NCBI RefSeq assembly: GCF_027946175.1
Contig: NZ_AP026671.1
Span: 434,001-498,000, forward strand
Length of the DNA stretch: 64,000 bases
Source: Nitratiruptor tergarcus DSM 16512
GTDB taxonomy: Bacteria; Campylobacterota; Campylobacteria; Campylobacterales; Nitratiruptoraceae
Direction of reading: 5' to 3'
The translations under genes were made by a program, and so were the position numbers. The notes below the pieces were generated by a model. That model was not told the DNA's origin. It was given only the letters and a program-made list of their open reading frames with translations, and ran no database searches. Below, piece after piece: positions 34,076-43,432 of this stretch. How positions within the stretch are numbered: position 1 is the first letter of the stretch; each line of letters opens with the position of its first letter.

Positions 34076-36013
34076 TTAAACTTCCCGCTCAATTCTCTCT
34101 CGTTTCTCTTCAAGCTCCAAAAACTCCTCTAAAAGTTTTTCATGGAGTAACTCTTTATCAGCCAATTCTTGGGACATTGTAACTATTCCCTCTTTTTCAT
34201 AGCATTCTGGATTGTTTAAACACTCACTAATTTTAGCAATCTCTTCTTCGAGTTTTTCAATGAGATCGGGCAACTCTTCGAGTCTCTTTTGCTCTTTATA
34301 TGAGAGCTTCTCTTTTTTTATTTTTACTCTTTTTTGTTTAGGAGTTTTACTGCTCTTTACTATATTTTCAAGCTCTTGGATCTCTTTTTCAATAGCAAGA
34401 TATTCGCTGTAGCTTTGATAGGATTCTTCAATATGGCCGTTACCTTTAAAAATGAAGAGCTTTTTTGCTATCTTATCTACAAAGTAGCGATCGTGACTTA
34501 CAAAGATAACTGATCCTTGAAATTTTTGTAAATACTCTTCTAAAATATTTATTGTAGGGATATCTAAATCGTTTGTAGGCTCATCAAGTATAAGGCAATC
34601 CACTTTTTTTGTAAAAAGAAGAGCAAGTGCGACGCGATTTTTTTCACCACCACTTAAGGATCCTATCTTTTTATCTAAAAACTCTTTGGGAAAGAGAAAA
34701 TTTTTCAAATATCCATATACATGCATATTGCGGCCCCAGACTTCTACTCTGTCGCCACCATGCGGGCAGAAAGTTTCAATGAGATTTTTCTCATTATCAA
34801 GCATGCTTCTATTTTGATCAAAATAGCCTATGCGAAAGTCCCCCCGTTTAATTATGCCGCTATCTGGTTCAATTTCACCCAAGAGGAGTTTGAGGAGTGT
34901 TGATTTTCCGCTCCCATTTTTTCCAACAATTGCAATAGTATCTTTTTGTAAAATCCTTGTTGTAAAATTATCTATGAGAAGTTTTTCACCAACTTTTTTT
35001 GTAATATCTTTTAATTCAAAAAGCACCTTTTTCTTACTGATTCCCTCTTCTCGATTGAAATGTTTTTTTTCTCGTTCGAGTTGGATCTGAATTTTTTTGA
35101 TGAGTGCAGGATTTTTCTTTGCTTGTTCTCTAAGCTCCTTGACTCTTTTGACGCGTCCTTCATTTCTTTTAACGCGAGCTTTTACACCTCTATTGAGCCA
35201 CTCTTCTTCTTGTTTGAGAAGACGTAGGAGGTTTTCATGCTGCTTTTGCATATTTTGGAGCAGCTCCTCTTTTTGCCGTAAATATTCGCTATACCCTCCT
35301 TTAAAACTGCGTAGTTCGCAATCTTCTACCTCTACAACGCGTGTAGCGATGTTATCTATGAAGTAGCGATCGTGACTTACAAAAATAAGTGTATAGCGCT
35401 CTTTAAGAATCATCTCTTCTAAAAATTCAACCATCTGTACATCGAGATGGTTTGTAGGCTCATCAAGTAGCAAAATATCTGGTTTTTGTAAAAGAAGTCC
35501 TGCTAAAGCAACTCTTCGCTGTTCACCTCCGCTTAAAGTTGTTACTAGTCTCTTTTCATACTCTTTGAGATTGAATTCTACAAGTACCCGCTCTATTTTT
35601 TCTTCAATATTCCATGCTCCATGATAATCTAAAAAGTTGGCTAATTTATTGAGTTGCTGCAATAACTCCTCATTTTCTGGTTCATCTGCAATTTGTGCTG
35701 CGATATTTTCATACTCTTTTTTTGCCTGGTTTATCTCTTTGAGCTGCTGTAAAATAGCATCCTTGACAGTAAGTGTAGGATCAAAATGTGGAACTTGCTC
35801 AAGCATTTTAATAGTAATATTTTGCCGTACTATCCTCTCTCCTTCATCAGGAAGGATTGTACCTGCTATAATTTTCATGAGTGTTGATTTTCCACTTCCA
35901 TTTTTTCCTACAATTGCTATACGCTCATTTTCATCAATATGGAAATCTGCATTGCAAAGAATTTTTTGTGCTTCAAAACTCTTTTTTACCTCAATTAAAT
36001 CGATAAGAGCCAT
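34076..36013 (-). CDS. ABC-F family ATPase (Uup-like)
   Basis: A 645-residue soluble protein with two ABC domains, a linker coiled coil and a C-terminal coiled coil. First domain: GKNGSGKSTLMKII, LSGGEQRRVALAGLLLQKPDILLLDEPTNHLD-type signature. Second: GKNGSGKSTLLKLL and LSGGEKNRVALALLFTKKVDCLILDEPTND. No membrane helices. Such ATPases act on ribosomes or recombination intermediates; the C-terminal arm fits Uup. Divergent from the M48 protease gene. Confidence 0.9.
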   Translation of the reverse strand: MALIDLIEVKKSFEAQKILCNADFHIDENERIAIVGKNGSGKSTLMKIIAGTILPDEGERIVRQNITIKMLEQVPHFDPTLTVKDAILQQLKEINQAKKEYENIAAQIADEPENEELLQQLNKLANFLDYHGAWNIEEKIERVLVEFNLKEYEKRLVTTLSGGEQRRVALAGLLLQKPDILLLDEPTNHLDVQMVEFLEEMILKERYTLIFVSHDRYFIDNIATRVVEVEDCELRSFKGGYSEYLRQKEELLQNMQKQHENLLRLLKQEEEWLNRGVKARVKRNEGRVKRVKELREQAKKNPALIKKIQIQLEREKKHFNREEGISKKKVLFELKDITKKVGEKLLIDNFTTRILQKDTIAIVGKNGSGKSTLLKLLLGEIEPDSGIIKRGDFRIGYFDQNRSMLDNEKNLIETFCPHGGDRVEVWGRNMHVYGYLKNFLFPKEFLDKKIGSLSGGEKNRVALALLFTKKVDCLILDEPTNDLDIPTINILEEYLQKFQGSVIFVSHDRYFVDKIAKKLFIFKGNGHIEESYQSYSEYLAIEKEIQELENIVKSSKTPKQKRVKIKKEKLSYKEQKRLEELPDLIEKLEEEIAKISECLNNPECYEKEGIVTMSQELADKELLHEKLLEEFLELEEKRERIEREV

Positions 36014-36076
36014 TTATAACCTTTTTAAGATATTTTGATAATAAAATTTACTTAAGAAATGGTAAAACATTTTGTG

Positions 36077-36082
36077 TATAAT
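36077..36082 (+). promoter_or_regulatory. -10 box for the M48 protease/prmC operon
   Basis: TATAAT 26 bases upstream of ATG 36109, followed by an AAAAGGAC ribosome site. Confidence 0.5.
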
Positions 36083-36108
36083 AGTCAAAATTTTACAAAA
36101 GGACAATA

Positions 36109-37362
36109 ATGCTTGGAGTAAGTATTCTCTATGGTCTCTATATTTTAATAAAAATTTATATATCAGTAATGCAGGCTGGGTTTGTCGCTAAAGCTAAAGA
36201 TGGTAAGCCTGTTTTGATGATGCCGAGCAAATTTTTCAAAGCAGGGCGTTATGCCTTTAAAAAAGAAAAAATTGCCATAATAGAGAGTTTTGTGGAGTAT
36301 ATACTTTTTATTTTTTGGATGGGGTTTGGATTACGATGGCTCGATAATGTAATTGATATCGATGATCCACTTATAAAAAGTGTTGTATTTATTGATCTCT
36401 TTTTTGCAATCAACTACATTATTACACTACCATTTGATATTTATCAGAAATTTGTACTTGATGAGGAGTTTGGATTTAATAAATCTACTATTTCTCTTTT
36501 TATCAAAGATCAATTAAAAATAGCGCTTCTCTTTTTGATATTTGGATCTTTAATTATCTATATTGTAAGTTGGATAATAGCAAATGTTACAAACTGGTGG
36601 ATCTGGGGATTTTTATTTATTTTTGGTGTTATTATTCTTGTCAATGCCCTCTATCCAACACTTATAGCACCAATGTTTAATAAATTTAAACCTTTGGAAG
36701 ATGAAGAACTCAAAAAAGATATTGAAGAACTGATGCAAAAGAGTGGTTTTAAGGCAAATGGAGTATATGTTGTGGACTCAAGTAAACGCGATACGAGACT
36801 CAATGCTTATTTTGGGGGACTTGGTAAAACAAAAAGAGTAGTACTCTTTGATACTTTAGTAGAAAAACTTTCTAAAAATGAACTTCTTGCAGTTCTTGGT
36901 CATGAACTTGGCCATTTTAAGCATAAAGATATTTACAAAAATATTCTCATGATGGGTGTAATGTTCTTTGCTCTTTTTTATATATTTGCTAATTTACCAA
37001 CATCCTTGTATCAACAAGCAGGTATTCCAGCAGATGCACCATATAGCATCATTGCTATGTTTTTGTTACTTAGTCCAGTATTTTTCTTTTTCTTTATGCC
37101 ACTTATTAATTTTGTCAGTCGCAAAAACGAGTTTGCAGCAGATAGATATGGAAGTGAATTAGGAGGGAGAGGGAATTTACGGAATGCTTTGCTTAAACTT
37201 GTAGAAGAGAATAGTCACTTTCCTCTCTCACATCCACTCTATATCTTCTTTTACTATTCACATCCACCTATTTTAGAAAGGCTCAAAGCCTTAGGATTTG
37301 AAGAAGAGAGTGAAGCAAATGAGGCATTGAAAGAGGAGTGTAATCTTCCACATGAAAATTAG
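36109..37362 (+). CDS. M48 family membrane metalloprotease (Ste24-like)
   Basis: A 417-residue polytopic zinc protease similar to CAAX prenyl protease 1. The zinc motif LGHELGHFKHKD and the downstream glutamate in SRKNEFAADRYG are visible, as is the DEEFGFNKSTISLFIKDQLK loop. About seven membrane helices. In bacteria these enzymes may handle misfolded membrane proteins; the substrate is unknown. It overlaps prmC by 11 bases. Confidence 0.87.
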   Translation: MLGVSILYGLYILIKIYISVMQAGFVAKAKDGKPVLMMPSKFFKAGRYAFKKEKIAIIESFVEYILFIFWMGFGLRWLDNVIDIDDPLIKSVVFIDLFFAINYIITLPFDIYQKFVLDEEFGFNKSTISLFIKDQLKIALLFLIFGSLIIYIVSWIIANVTNWWIWGFLFIFGVIILVNALYPTLIAPMFNKFKPLEDEELKKDIEELMQKSGFKANGVYVVDSSKRDTRLNAYFGGLGKTKRVVLFDTLVEKLSKNELLAVLGHELGHFKHKDIYKNILMMGVMFFALFYIFANLPTSLYQQAGIPADAPYSIIAMFLLLSPVFFFFFMPLINFVSRKNEFAADRYGSELGGRGNLRNALLKLVEENSHFPLSHPLYIFFYYSHPPILERLKALGFEEESEANEALKEECNLPHEN

Positions 37363-38161
37363 TGAAGCTTTAAAGCAAGCTAGAAATATGCTGCGAACCG
37401 TGGCGCAGCGTCCACTATTAGAAGCAGAACTGCTATTGGCACATTACTTGCAAAAGGAGAGGATCTATCTTCATGCGCATCCCGACGAGGAGGTGGATGA
37501 GGGATATTTTTCACTAATACAAAGAAGGGCTACTCATGAGCCTCTTGAATATATTATCGGAGAGGTTTCATTCTATTCAAAGAGGTTTTTTATCGAGCCA
37601 GGTGTATTGATACCAAGGCCAGAGACAGAACTACTCATAGATGAAGTTGCAAAAAGAATACAAGGTAAAGAGAGAGTTGCAGAGATCGGAGTAGGGAGCG
37701 GTATTATTAGTGCAATATTGAAAATGAAGTTTCCAAATTTAAAAATAGTTGCAACTGATATTAATAAAAAGGCTCTTGCGGTTGCACAGAAAAACTTTAA
37801 GAGGTACGGTGTTGATGTAAAACTTATTCATACATCTTTGCTCGATGGAGTAAATGAGGAATTTGATATTATTGTTTCCAACCCTCCCTATATCAAAAGA
37901 GGATTTCCTTTGGAAAAGGGGCTCTTTTATGAACCAGAGGAGGCTCTCTTTGGAGGAGAGAGAGGTGATGAGTTACTACAGCAAATAATTGATATATTTA
38001 TAAAAAGTAGTGCTAAAATCATTGCTTGTGAGATGGGATATGATCAAAAAGAGGCAATTAGTTCATATCTTGAACAAAAGGGCTTTCAAGGAAGCTGTGA
38101 ATTTTATAAAGACTTGGCGAAATTAGACAGAGGATTTGTATTACAAAAGGAAGAAGAATGA
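37352..38161 (+). CDS. prmC: peptide chain release factor N5-glutamine methyltransferase PrmC
   Basis: A 269-residue methyltransferase that modifies the GGQ glutamine of release factors. It has an N-terminal helical domain (LLEAELLLAHYL), VLIPRPETELLIDEV, SAM motif AEIGVGSGIISA and the catalytic VSNPPYIKR. It overlaps the M48 gene by 11 bases and the following membrane gene by 4, so it is in a tight operon. Confidence 0.94.
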   Translation: MKISEALKQARNMLRTVAQRPLLEAELLLAHYLQKERIYLHAHPDEEVDEGYFSLIQRRATHEPLEYIIGEVSFYSKRFFIEPGVLIPRPETELLIDEVAKRIQGKERVAEIGVGSGIISAILKMKFPNLKIVATDINKKALAVAQKNFKRYGVDVKLIHTSLLDGVNEEFDIIVSNPPYIKRGFPLEKGLFYEPEEALFGGERGDELLQQIIDIFIKSSAKIIACEMGYDQKEAISSYLEQKGFQGSCEFYKDLAKLDRGFVLQKEEE

Positions 38162-38634
38162 GAAGATGGATTGATATTGTTTATATGATAATTTTAGGTA
38201 TTGGTTTAGGTTTAGTTTTGACTTTGGGAGCTTTGGTTGCACCAGTGATTTTTCATGCGAACGACTATTTAGGAACTCTGCTTCTTTCTCATTATCAAAA
38301 GGGACTATTAATGACAGCTATTTTTGTAAAAAGCAATTATGTTTTAAATTTTATTGCTGCTCTCATTATACTTCGTGAAGGGTATGGATATAAAAGTTTC
38401 GAAAGAGATAAGATTATTATCCCTGCAGCTGCCACAGCTGTTTTGATGATATTTTTATTTACATTGTACTATACTAAAGAGATTGTGGCTCTGCAGGCAC
38501 TAGGAGAACAAGTAACGCAGAGTGAAACATTTATAAATATTCACAAAGCGAGTGAACTCGATTTTGGATTACTAGCACTCTCTTTAACACTTCTTCTTGG
38601 AAGAAGACTCTATCTTTATTGTAAAGGTTCATAA
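38158..38634 (+). CDS. DUF4149-like membrane protein
   Basis: A 158-residue protein with four predicted helices, near residues 7-30, 50-70, 87-105 and 135-152. It begins WIDIVYMIILGIGLGLVLTLGALVAPVIF, a pattern seen in DUF4149 proteins of this phylum. Function unknown. It starts within the end of prmC and is followed 3 bases later by the MlaF-like ATPase. Confidence 0.7.
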   Translation: MRRWIDIVYMIILGIGLGLVLTLGALVAPVIFHANDYLGTLLLSHYQKGLLMTAIFVKSNYVLNFIAALIILREGYGYKSFERDKIIIPAAATAVLMIFLFTLYYTKEIVALQALGEQVTQSETFINIHKASELDFGLLALSLTLLLGRRLYLYCKGS

Positions 38635-38637
38635 AAA

Positions 38638-39402
38638 GTGGATGAGATAATCCGTATTAGAGGACTAAAAAAGAGTTTTGGCACAAAAGAGGTACTCAAA
38701 GGGGTTGATCTTGATATTATAAAAGGAAAGACTACTGTCATTCTTGGGCTTTCTGGAAGTGGAAAATCGACTATTATCAAGCATATTGTACGACTACTCA
38801 AACCAGATAGTGGAGAGGTTTGGGTAGAGGGTGTTGATATGGCGAGGGCTGATGAAGATGAGGTGTATCGTATGCGTAAAAAAATAGGGTATCTTTTTCA
38901 AAGTGGTGCACTTTTTGATAGTATGAATGTGTATGAAAATGTAGCCTTTCCTCTGCATGAACATACAAATATGAGCGAGGAGCAAATTCAAAAGAAAGTA
39001 CGAGAGCGTCTACGCACAGTTGGCCTCAACCCAGATGATGTTTTAGAACTCTATCCTGATGAGCTCAGTGGTGGGATGCGCAAAAGAGTTGGGCTAGCGC
39101 GATCTATTGTTTTAGATCCAGGGATTATATTATATGATGAGCCTACGAGCGGTCTGGACCCAATTACGAGTGATCTTATTACAAGACTCATTCGCAACAC
39201 GCAGCAAGAACTGAATGTAACTTCTGTACTTATTAGTCATGATATCAAAGAGAGTTTTAAAGCAGGAGACTATTTTGCTTTTCTTTATGATGGAAAAATA
39301 ATCGAGTATGGAGATAAAGAGCATTTCCAAAACTCTACTAACCCTTATGTAAGACAATTTTTAGATGGTAAGGCCGAAGGGCCTATCAAAATAGTGCGTT
39401 AA
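38638..39402 (+). CDS. mlaF: MlaF-like ABC transporter ATP-binding protein
   Basis: A 254-residue ATPase of the lipid-transport Mla system. Walker A is GLSGSGKSTIIKHI, the Q-loop is YLFQSGALFDSMNVYENV, the signature LSGGMRKRVGLARSI and Walker B IILYDEPTSGLDP; the LSGGM form and the QSGALFDS run match MlaF. It begins with GTG and has only a distant AAAGG. Its probable permease MlaE is encoded 21 kb upstream. The stop is 7 bases from convergent ftsZ. Confidence 0.88.
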   Translation: MDEIIRIRGLKKSFGTKEVLKGVDLDIIKGKTTVILGLSGSGKSTIIKHIVRLLKPDSGEVWVEGVDMARADEDEVYRMRKKIGYLFQSGALFDSMNVYENVAFPLHEHTNMSEEQIQKKVRERLRTVGLNPDDVLELYPDELSGGMRKRVGLARSIVLDPGIILYDEPTSGLDPITSDLITRLIRNTQQELNVTSVLISHDIKESFKAGDYFAFLYDGKIIEYGDKEHFQNSTNPYVRQFLDGKAEGPIKIVR

Positions 39403-39409
39403 AAAGATT

Positions 39410-40525
39410 TTAATCCATCTGATTGCGTAAAAAGGTAGGAATATCGAGAATATCTTCATTCTCTTCGTATCCACCACTTACTTTTCTTTTGATTTGCATG
39501 GTATCTTGTAAAGGTCTAACAACTTTTACTGCTTCGTCCTCAGTAGCATTAGCCTCTTCAAATCCAGTAGCAATGAGAGTGATTTTTACTTGATCTGGGG
39601 CCATATTTTCATTCGTGGTAGTTCCAAAAATAACATGAGCATCTTCGTCAGCACTCTCATATACTACATCCATGGCTTCACCAATATCGACAAGAGGGTA
39701 ATCTGGATGGATTGTAAAGTGTACAAGCACTCCCATGGCACCATTTATGGATACATTGTCAAGAAGAGGTGACTCTACAGCACTTTTTATAGCTTCATAT
39801 GCAGAGTTTTCACCTTGTGCTTCACCAACACCCATAAGTGCTAAGCCTCTGTGACTCATAACAGTCTGTACATCAGCAAAATCAAGGTTTATATTATTTT
39901 CACCATAAGAGAGAATTACGCCGCTTATTCCACCTACAGCGCGGGATAAGACATCATCTACAATCTTGAAACTGTCTCTAATACCTAGCTTTTTATCAAC
40001 AATAGAGAGAAGCTTCTCATTAGGTATAACAACTATGGAGTCACTCTCTTTTTTTAGTTCATGTATTCCCTCTTCAGCAAGTCTTGCTCTTCTTCTTCCT
40101 TCAAACTTGAATGGTTTTGTGACAACTGATATTGTGAGGGCGCCTATCTCTTGTGCTGCTTGTGCAATGACAGGAGCTGCTCCAGTCCCAGTACCGCCTC
40201 CCATTCCTGCAGATATGAAAACAATGTCAGCACCTTCCAATTTTTCTTTTATAAGGTCATAGCTTTCTAATGCCGCTTCTCGTCCAATTTCTGGTTTCAT
40301 ACCTGCGCCAAGTCCGCGGGTAGTCTTGTCTCCAAGTTGAATTTTAGTATGTGCTTTAGATGTACTGAGGGCTTGTGCGTCAGTATTGGCAACAATAAGT
40401 TCAATCCCATCGATACCTTCTTCTACCATATGTCCGATCATATTTCCGCCGCCGCCGCCAACGCCTACAGCTTTAATATTAGCTCCAGTTACTCTCTTTT
40501 TCTCTTCAATATTAAATGCGTCCAT
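39410..40525 (-). CDS. ftsZ: cell division protein FtsZ
   Basis: A 371-residue tubulin-like GTPase that forms the division ring. The GTP loop GGGTGTGAAPVIAQAA, the N-terminal VGGGGGNMIGHMV, and the conserved C-terminal tail DILDIPTFLRNQ (binding site for FtsA) are present. ATG 40525 is preferred over the upstream TTG 40546 because AGGAAGGA at 40539-40532 is 6 bases upstream. It follows ftsA on the minus strand. Confidence 0.97.
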   Translation of the reverse strand: MDAFNIEEKKRVTGANIKAVGVGGGGGNMIGHMVEEGIDGIELIVANTDAQALSTSKAHTKIQLGDKTTRGLGAGMKPEIGREAALESYDLIKEKLEGADIVFISAGMGGGTGTGAAPVIAQAAQEIGALTISVVTKPFKFEGRRRARLAEEGIHELKKESDSIVVIPNEKLLSIVDKKLGIRDSFKIVDDVLSRAVGGISGVILSYGENNINLDFADVQTVMSHRGLALMGVGEAQGENSAYEAIKSAVESPLLDNVSINGAMGVLVHFTIHPDYPLVDIGEAMDVVYESADEDAHVIFGTTTNENMAPDQVKITLIATGFEEANATEDEAVKVVRPLQDTMQIKRKVSGGYEENEDILDIPTFLRNQMD

Positions 40526-40549
40526 ACCGCGTCCTTCCTCAAGCAATTC

Positions 40550-41890
40550 TTAAAATAGTTGCGTTAGCCATCTTGTGAACTTGGCCAAACTCTCTTTAAT
40601 GGAGCTATTTTTCTCTTCAAAACTTTGCATGTTGGTAAGTTCATCGAGAATTTCGCTCTCTTCACCTTTTTGTAATGGCTCGATGCTCTTTTCAGTATCG
40701 GCAAAAAGTTGTTCGTTTTTATATCTAAGACGCTTATTTGAATCAATTTCATAGAGAGTATATTCTCCATTGCCATACAAAATGAGACCAATAAGCGTAG
40801 AGAAGCTAGGATTATCAAGACTTTCGTGAAGTGCAGGTAGTGTACGGGGTTTTGCAACACGTACAGGAAGGTGGTCAAAAATTGCAGAAGCAAGTTCACG
40901 AAGACCTTCGAGTTGAGTCATACCACCTGTAAGAACGACCCCAGCACCTAATTGCTCTTTGAGGCCACTCTTTTCAAGAGAGTTTGCAAGGATCATAAGT
41001 GTCTCTTCTACACGTGCATGGATAACATTGTAGACAATTTCGAGTGATACCTGATGCGTATTGTTTTCGTCTCCAATAACAGGAATCTCAATATAGTCAT
41101 TTTTAGGCTCTTTGAGATTCCCATAATAGATCTTGATCTCTTCAGCTACTGATAAAGGGGTGTGCAGCGCCATTGAGAGGTCGTTTGTTATATGCATAGA
41201 TCCAACAGCCAAAAAATCATTATATACAAGAGAGTTGCCACTATATATGACAAGATTGCACGTGCTTCCGCCAAGATCAATAACAGCTGCTCCGAGCTCT
41301 TTTTCGTCTTCATTGAGTACTGCTATTGCAGATGCATAACCACTTAGTACAATATTTTCTATATCGATGCCAGCTTGTTTTACAGCTTTTTTGAGATTGA
41401 AGATACTCGATTTAGGAGCAGTGATAATATGGGCATCTACTTCGAGTCTTGAAGCGTTCATACCTAATGGATCTTCTATAAAGTCTTGGTCATCCACGCG
41501 AAATCTATAGGGAAGCACATGTAAAACTTCATACTCATGAGGAATGTTTGCATTATAAAGAGCCGTTTGCATGACTCTATTAATTTCATCGAGTGATATC
41601 TCTTTGTTTGGAATATTAACGATTCCATTACTATTAGTGCTTTTTACGTAAGCACCTGAGAGTGCTACGATAGCTTTTGAGGGTGATGTACCAGCAATGC
41701 GATCTGCATCTTCATATGCTTTTTTAATGGACTTAGATGCGAGATCGATATTGGTAATAATTCCCTTTTTCAAACCCTGTGCAGGTGCAATTCCAGAGCC
41801 CGTAATTACAAGCTCACCATCTTTTTGCTCTGCAATTGCTGCACAGACTTTTGATGATCCGATATCAAGGGCGAGAATGGTTTTTGACAC
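40550..41890 (-). CDS. ftsA: cell division protein FtsA
   Basis: A 446-residue actin-like ATPase that anchors FtsZ to the membrane. Visible are LALDIGSSKVCAAIAE, AVIDLGGSTCNLVIYSGNSL and GVVLTGGMTQLEGLREL, and an amphipathic C-terminal tail (SLAKFTRWLTQLF) that should bind the membrane. It sits between a PpiD-like gene and ftsZ, the order usual in Campylobacter. Confidence 0.96.
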   Translation of the reverse strand: MSKTILALDIGSSKVCAAIAEQKDGELVITGSGIAPAQGLKKGIITNIDLASKSIKKAYEDADRIAGTSPSKAIVALSGAYVKSTNSNGIVNIPNKEISLDEINRVMQTALYNANIPHEYEVLHVLPYRFRVDDQDFIEDPLGMNASRLEVDAHIITAPKSSIFNLKKAVKQAGIDIENIVLSGYASAIAVLNEDEKELGAAVIDLGGSTCNLVIYSGNSLVYNDFLAVGSMHITNDLSMALHTPLSVAEEIKIYYGNLKEPKNDYIEIPVIGDENNTHQVSLEIVYNVIHARVEETLMILANSLEKSGLKEQLGAGVVLTGGMTQLEGLRELASAIFDHLPVRVAKPRTLPALHESLDNPSFSTLIGLILYGNGEYTLYEIDSNKRLRYKNEQLFADTEKSIEPLQKGEESEILDELTNMQSFEEKNSSIKESLAKFTRWLTQLF

Positions 41891-41891
41891 C

Positions 41892-43361
41892 CTATATTCC
41901 TTTATATACTTTTATTTCATAAAGCTTTTGCAGTATATTCAAAATTCTTTGTGACTCTAGAAGCTCTTTGAGCTTAATGGTATTATCGGTAATAAGGGCT
42001 CTGTTTTTATCTATTTTTTTTGGCATATGCAGTTTTTGATCTAAAATTCTATATAAGACCACTTTCTCATCACTCAATTGAACAAACCCTTCTCCCTCTT
42101 TTTGTGTGAAGAGTTTTTTAAGAAATGTAGCAGCTTCTGTGCTCTCTAAAGCTTTAATTTTATTTACATCGTCTCTGCAAATGAAACTATTTATTTCAAT
42201 CCCTTTGAAAGTTTTAGCGAGTTTTTGTGCTGTTTCTATAAGTTTTTTGGAGCGTTGTTCTTTTTCAAAATCTTTTTGTACTAACGCTTTTGCCTCTTCA
42301 AAGCTCATTGGCTGTGGTAATTTTTTGTTATCTAATTTAATTATGAGATATTTTTCACCTATAATAATTGGCTTGAATACTTTACCACTTTGAGCTAGTT
42401 TAAGTTTTTCCATAAAAGTTGGGGGTAGTGTGGTATTTGTATCTGTAACTTCTATACTTTTTTGTGGTTTGATTTTTCCTTTTTTAAGAGTAATATATTT
42501 TTTGAGAGCCTCTTTTTTTGCAAGTTTCAATTTATAGTCACGCTCAACAAGCGGTTTTGCATCTTCAAATTTCATAATTTTTCCACTACTATCTTTGTAT
42601 TGGATGCGATGTGCTTGATAATACTCTTGAAGTTTTGTGTCATCTATTGTGACATCTTGTGGCGTTACTTCAACTACTGCAAGTTTATAGTGTGTAGGTG
42701 TTTGGTAGTTGTCTTTATGTTCATTGTAGTAGTTTTTGAGCTCTTTTTGTGTATAACTTATATTGATATCGTTACTTGTAAGAGGTTTGTATGCAATTTT
42801 ATCTCCCATAAAGAGTGCTGCACTTGCGGTATCAAACTCTAGTGGTAGAAGTTTTGGTTTGAATACAGCTTTAATCTTTTCTAAAAGAAGCTCTTTTTTT
42901 ATGCTTTGCTCAAAATCTTTAGGGCGCATATGGTTTTGCTTGAGGACATTAATATAGAGCTCTTTTTCAAAGTGACCATCACGCTGAAATACTTGCATCG
43001 ATGCTATTTTTTTAGCTACCTCTTCATCTGTTACCATAAGACCATGATCCTTAGCGTAATTGATGAGAAGTGCCTCTTTGATAAGTGCATCGAAAGCTGC
43101 TTTATCTATGCCCATCTCTTTTGCTTTTTGTTGATCAAGATTACCGCCTAGGAGTTTATTGTAGTAATTATAAAGCTGGGAGTATTTGTTTTGAAACTCT
43201 TTGATTGTTATTTTAGTATCACCAACTTCTACCATAGTGTCACCACTAGAGCCATACTTGTATGCCCCCCATCCAACAAATCCCGCTCCAACGAATGCTA
43301 TTGTACTTATCCAAATCGTTATTACAAGATATTTTTTATGTTTTTGCATCCAGCTAATCAT
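41892..43361 (-). CDS. PpiD-like periplasmic chaperone, membrane anchored
   Basis: A 489-residue protein with one N-terminal helix (YLVITIWISTIAFVGAGFVGWGAY) and a SurA/PpiD N-terminal chaperone domain (about residues 40-190). A clear parvulin catalytic motif is not visible in the middle, so it may act as a chaperone only. It precedes ftsA by one base, as the related gene does in Campylobacter. Its promoter region is shared with divergent bioA. Confidence 0.82.
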   Translation of the reverse strand: MISWMQKHKKYLVITIWISTIAFVGAGFVGWGAYKYGSSGDTMVEVGDTKITIKEFQNKYSQLYNYYNKLLGGNLDQQKAKEMGIDKAAFDALIKEALLINYAKDHGLMVTDEEVAKKIASMQVFQRDGHFEKELYINVLKQNHMRPKDFEQSIKKELLLEKIKAVFKPKLLPLEFDTASAALFMGDKIAYKPLTSNDINISYTQKELKNYYNEHKDNYQTPTHYKLAVVEVTPQDVTIDDTKLQEYYQAHRIQYKDSSGKIMKFEDAKPLVERDYKLKLAKKEALKKYITLKKGKIKPQKSIEVTDTNTTLPPTFMEKLKLAQSGKVFKPIIIGEKYLIIKLDNKKLPQPMSFEEAKALVQKDFEKEQRSKKLIETAQKLAKTFKGIEINSFICRDDVNKIKALESTEAATFLKKLFTQKEGEGFVQLSDEKVVLYRILDQKLHMPKKIDKNRALITDNTIKLKELLESQRILNILQKLYEIKVYKGI

Positions 43362-43374
43362 AAGCCAACCTTTG

Positions 43375-43380
43375 TATAAT
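43375..43380 (+). promoter_or_regulatory. -10 box for the bioA/rsmH unit
   Basis: TATAAT 52 bases upstream of ATG 43433, in the 71-base divergent spacer. Confidence 0.4.
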
Positions 43381-43432
43381 TTTGAGGAAATATTGTAGTT
43401 AAAAAGTGATTAATCCACAATAAAGGCCGTTT

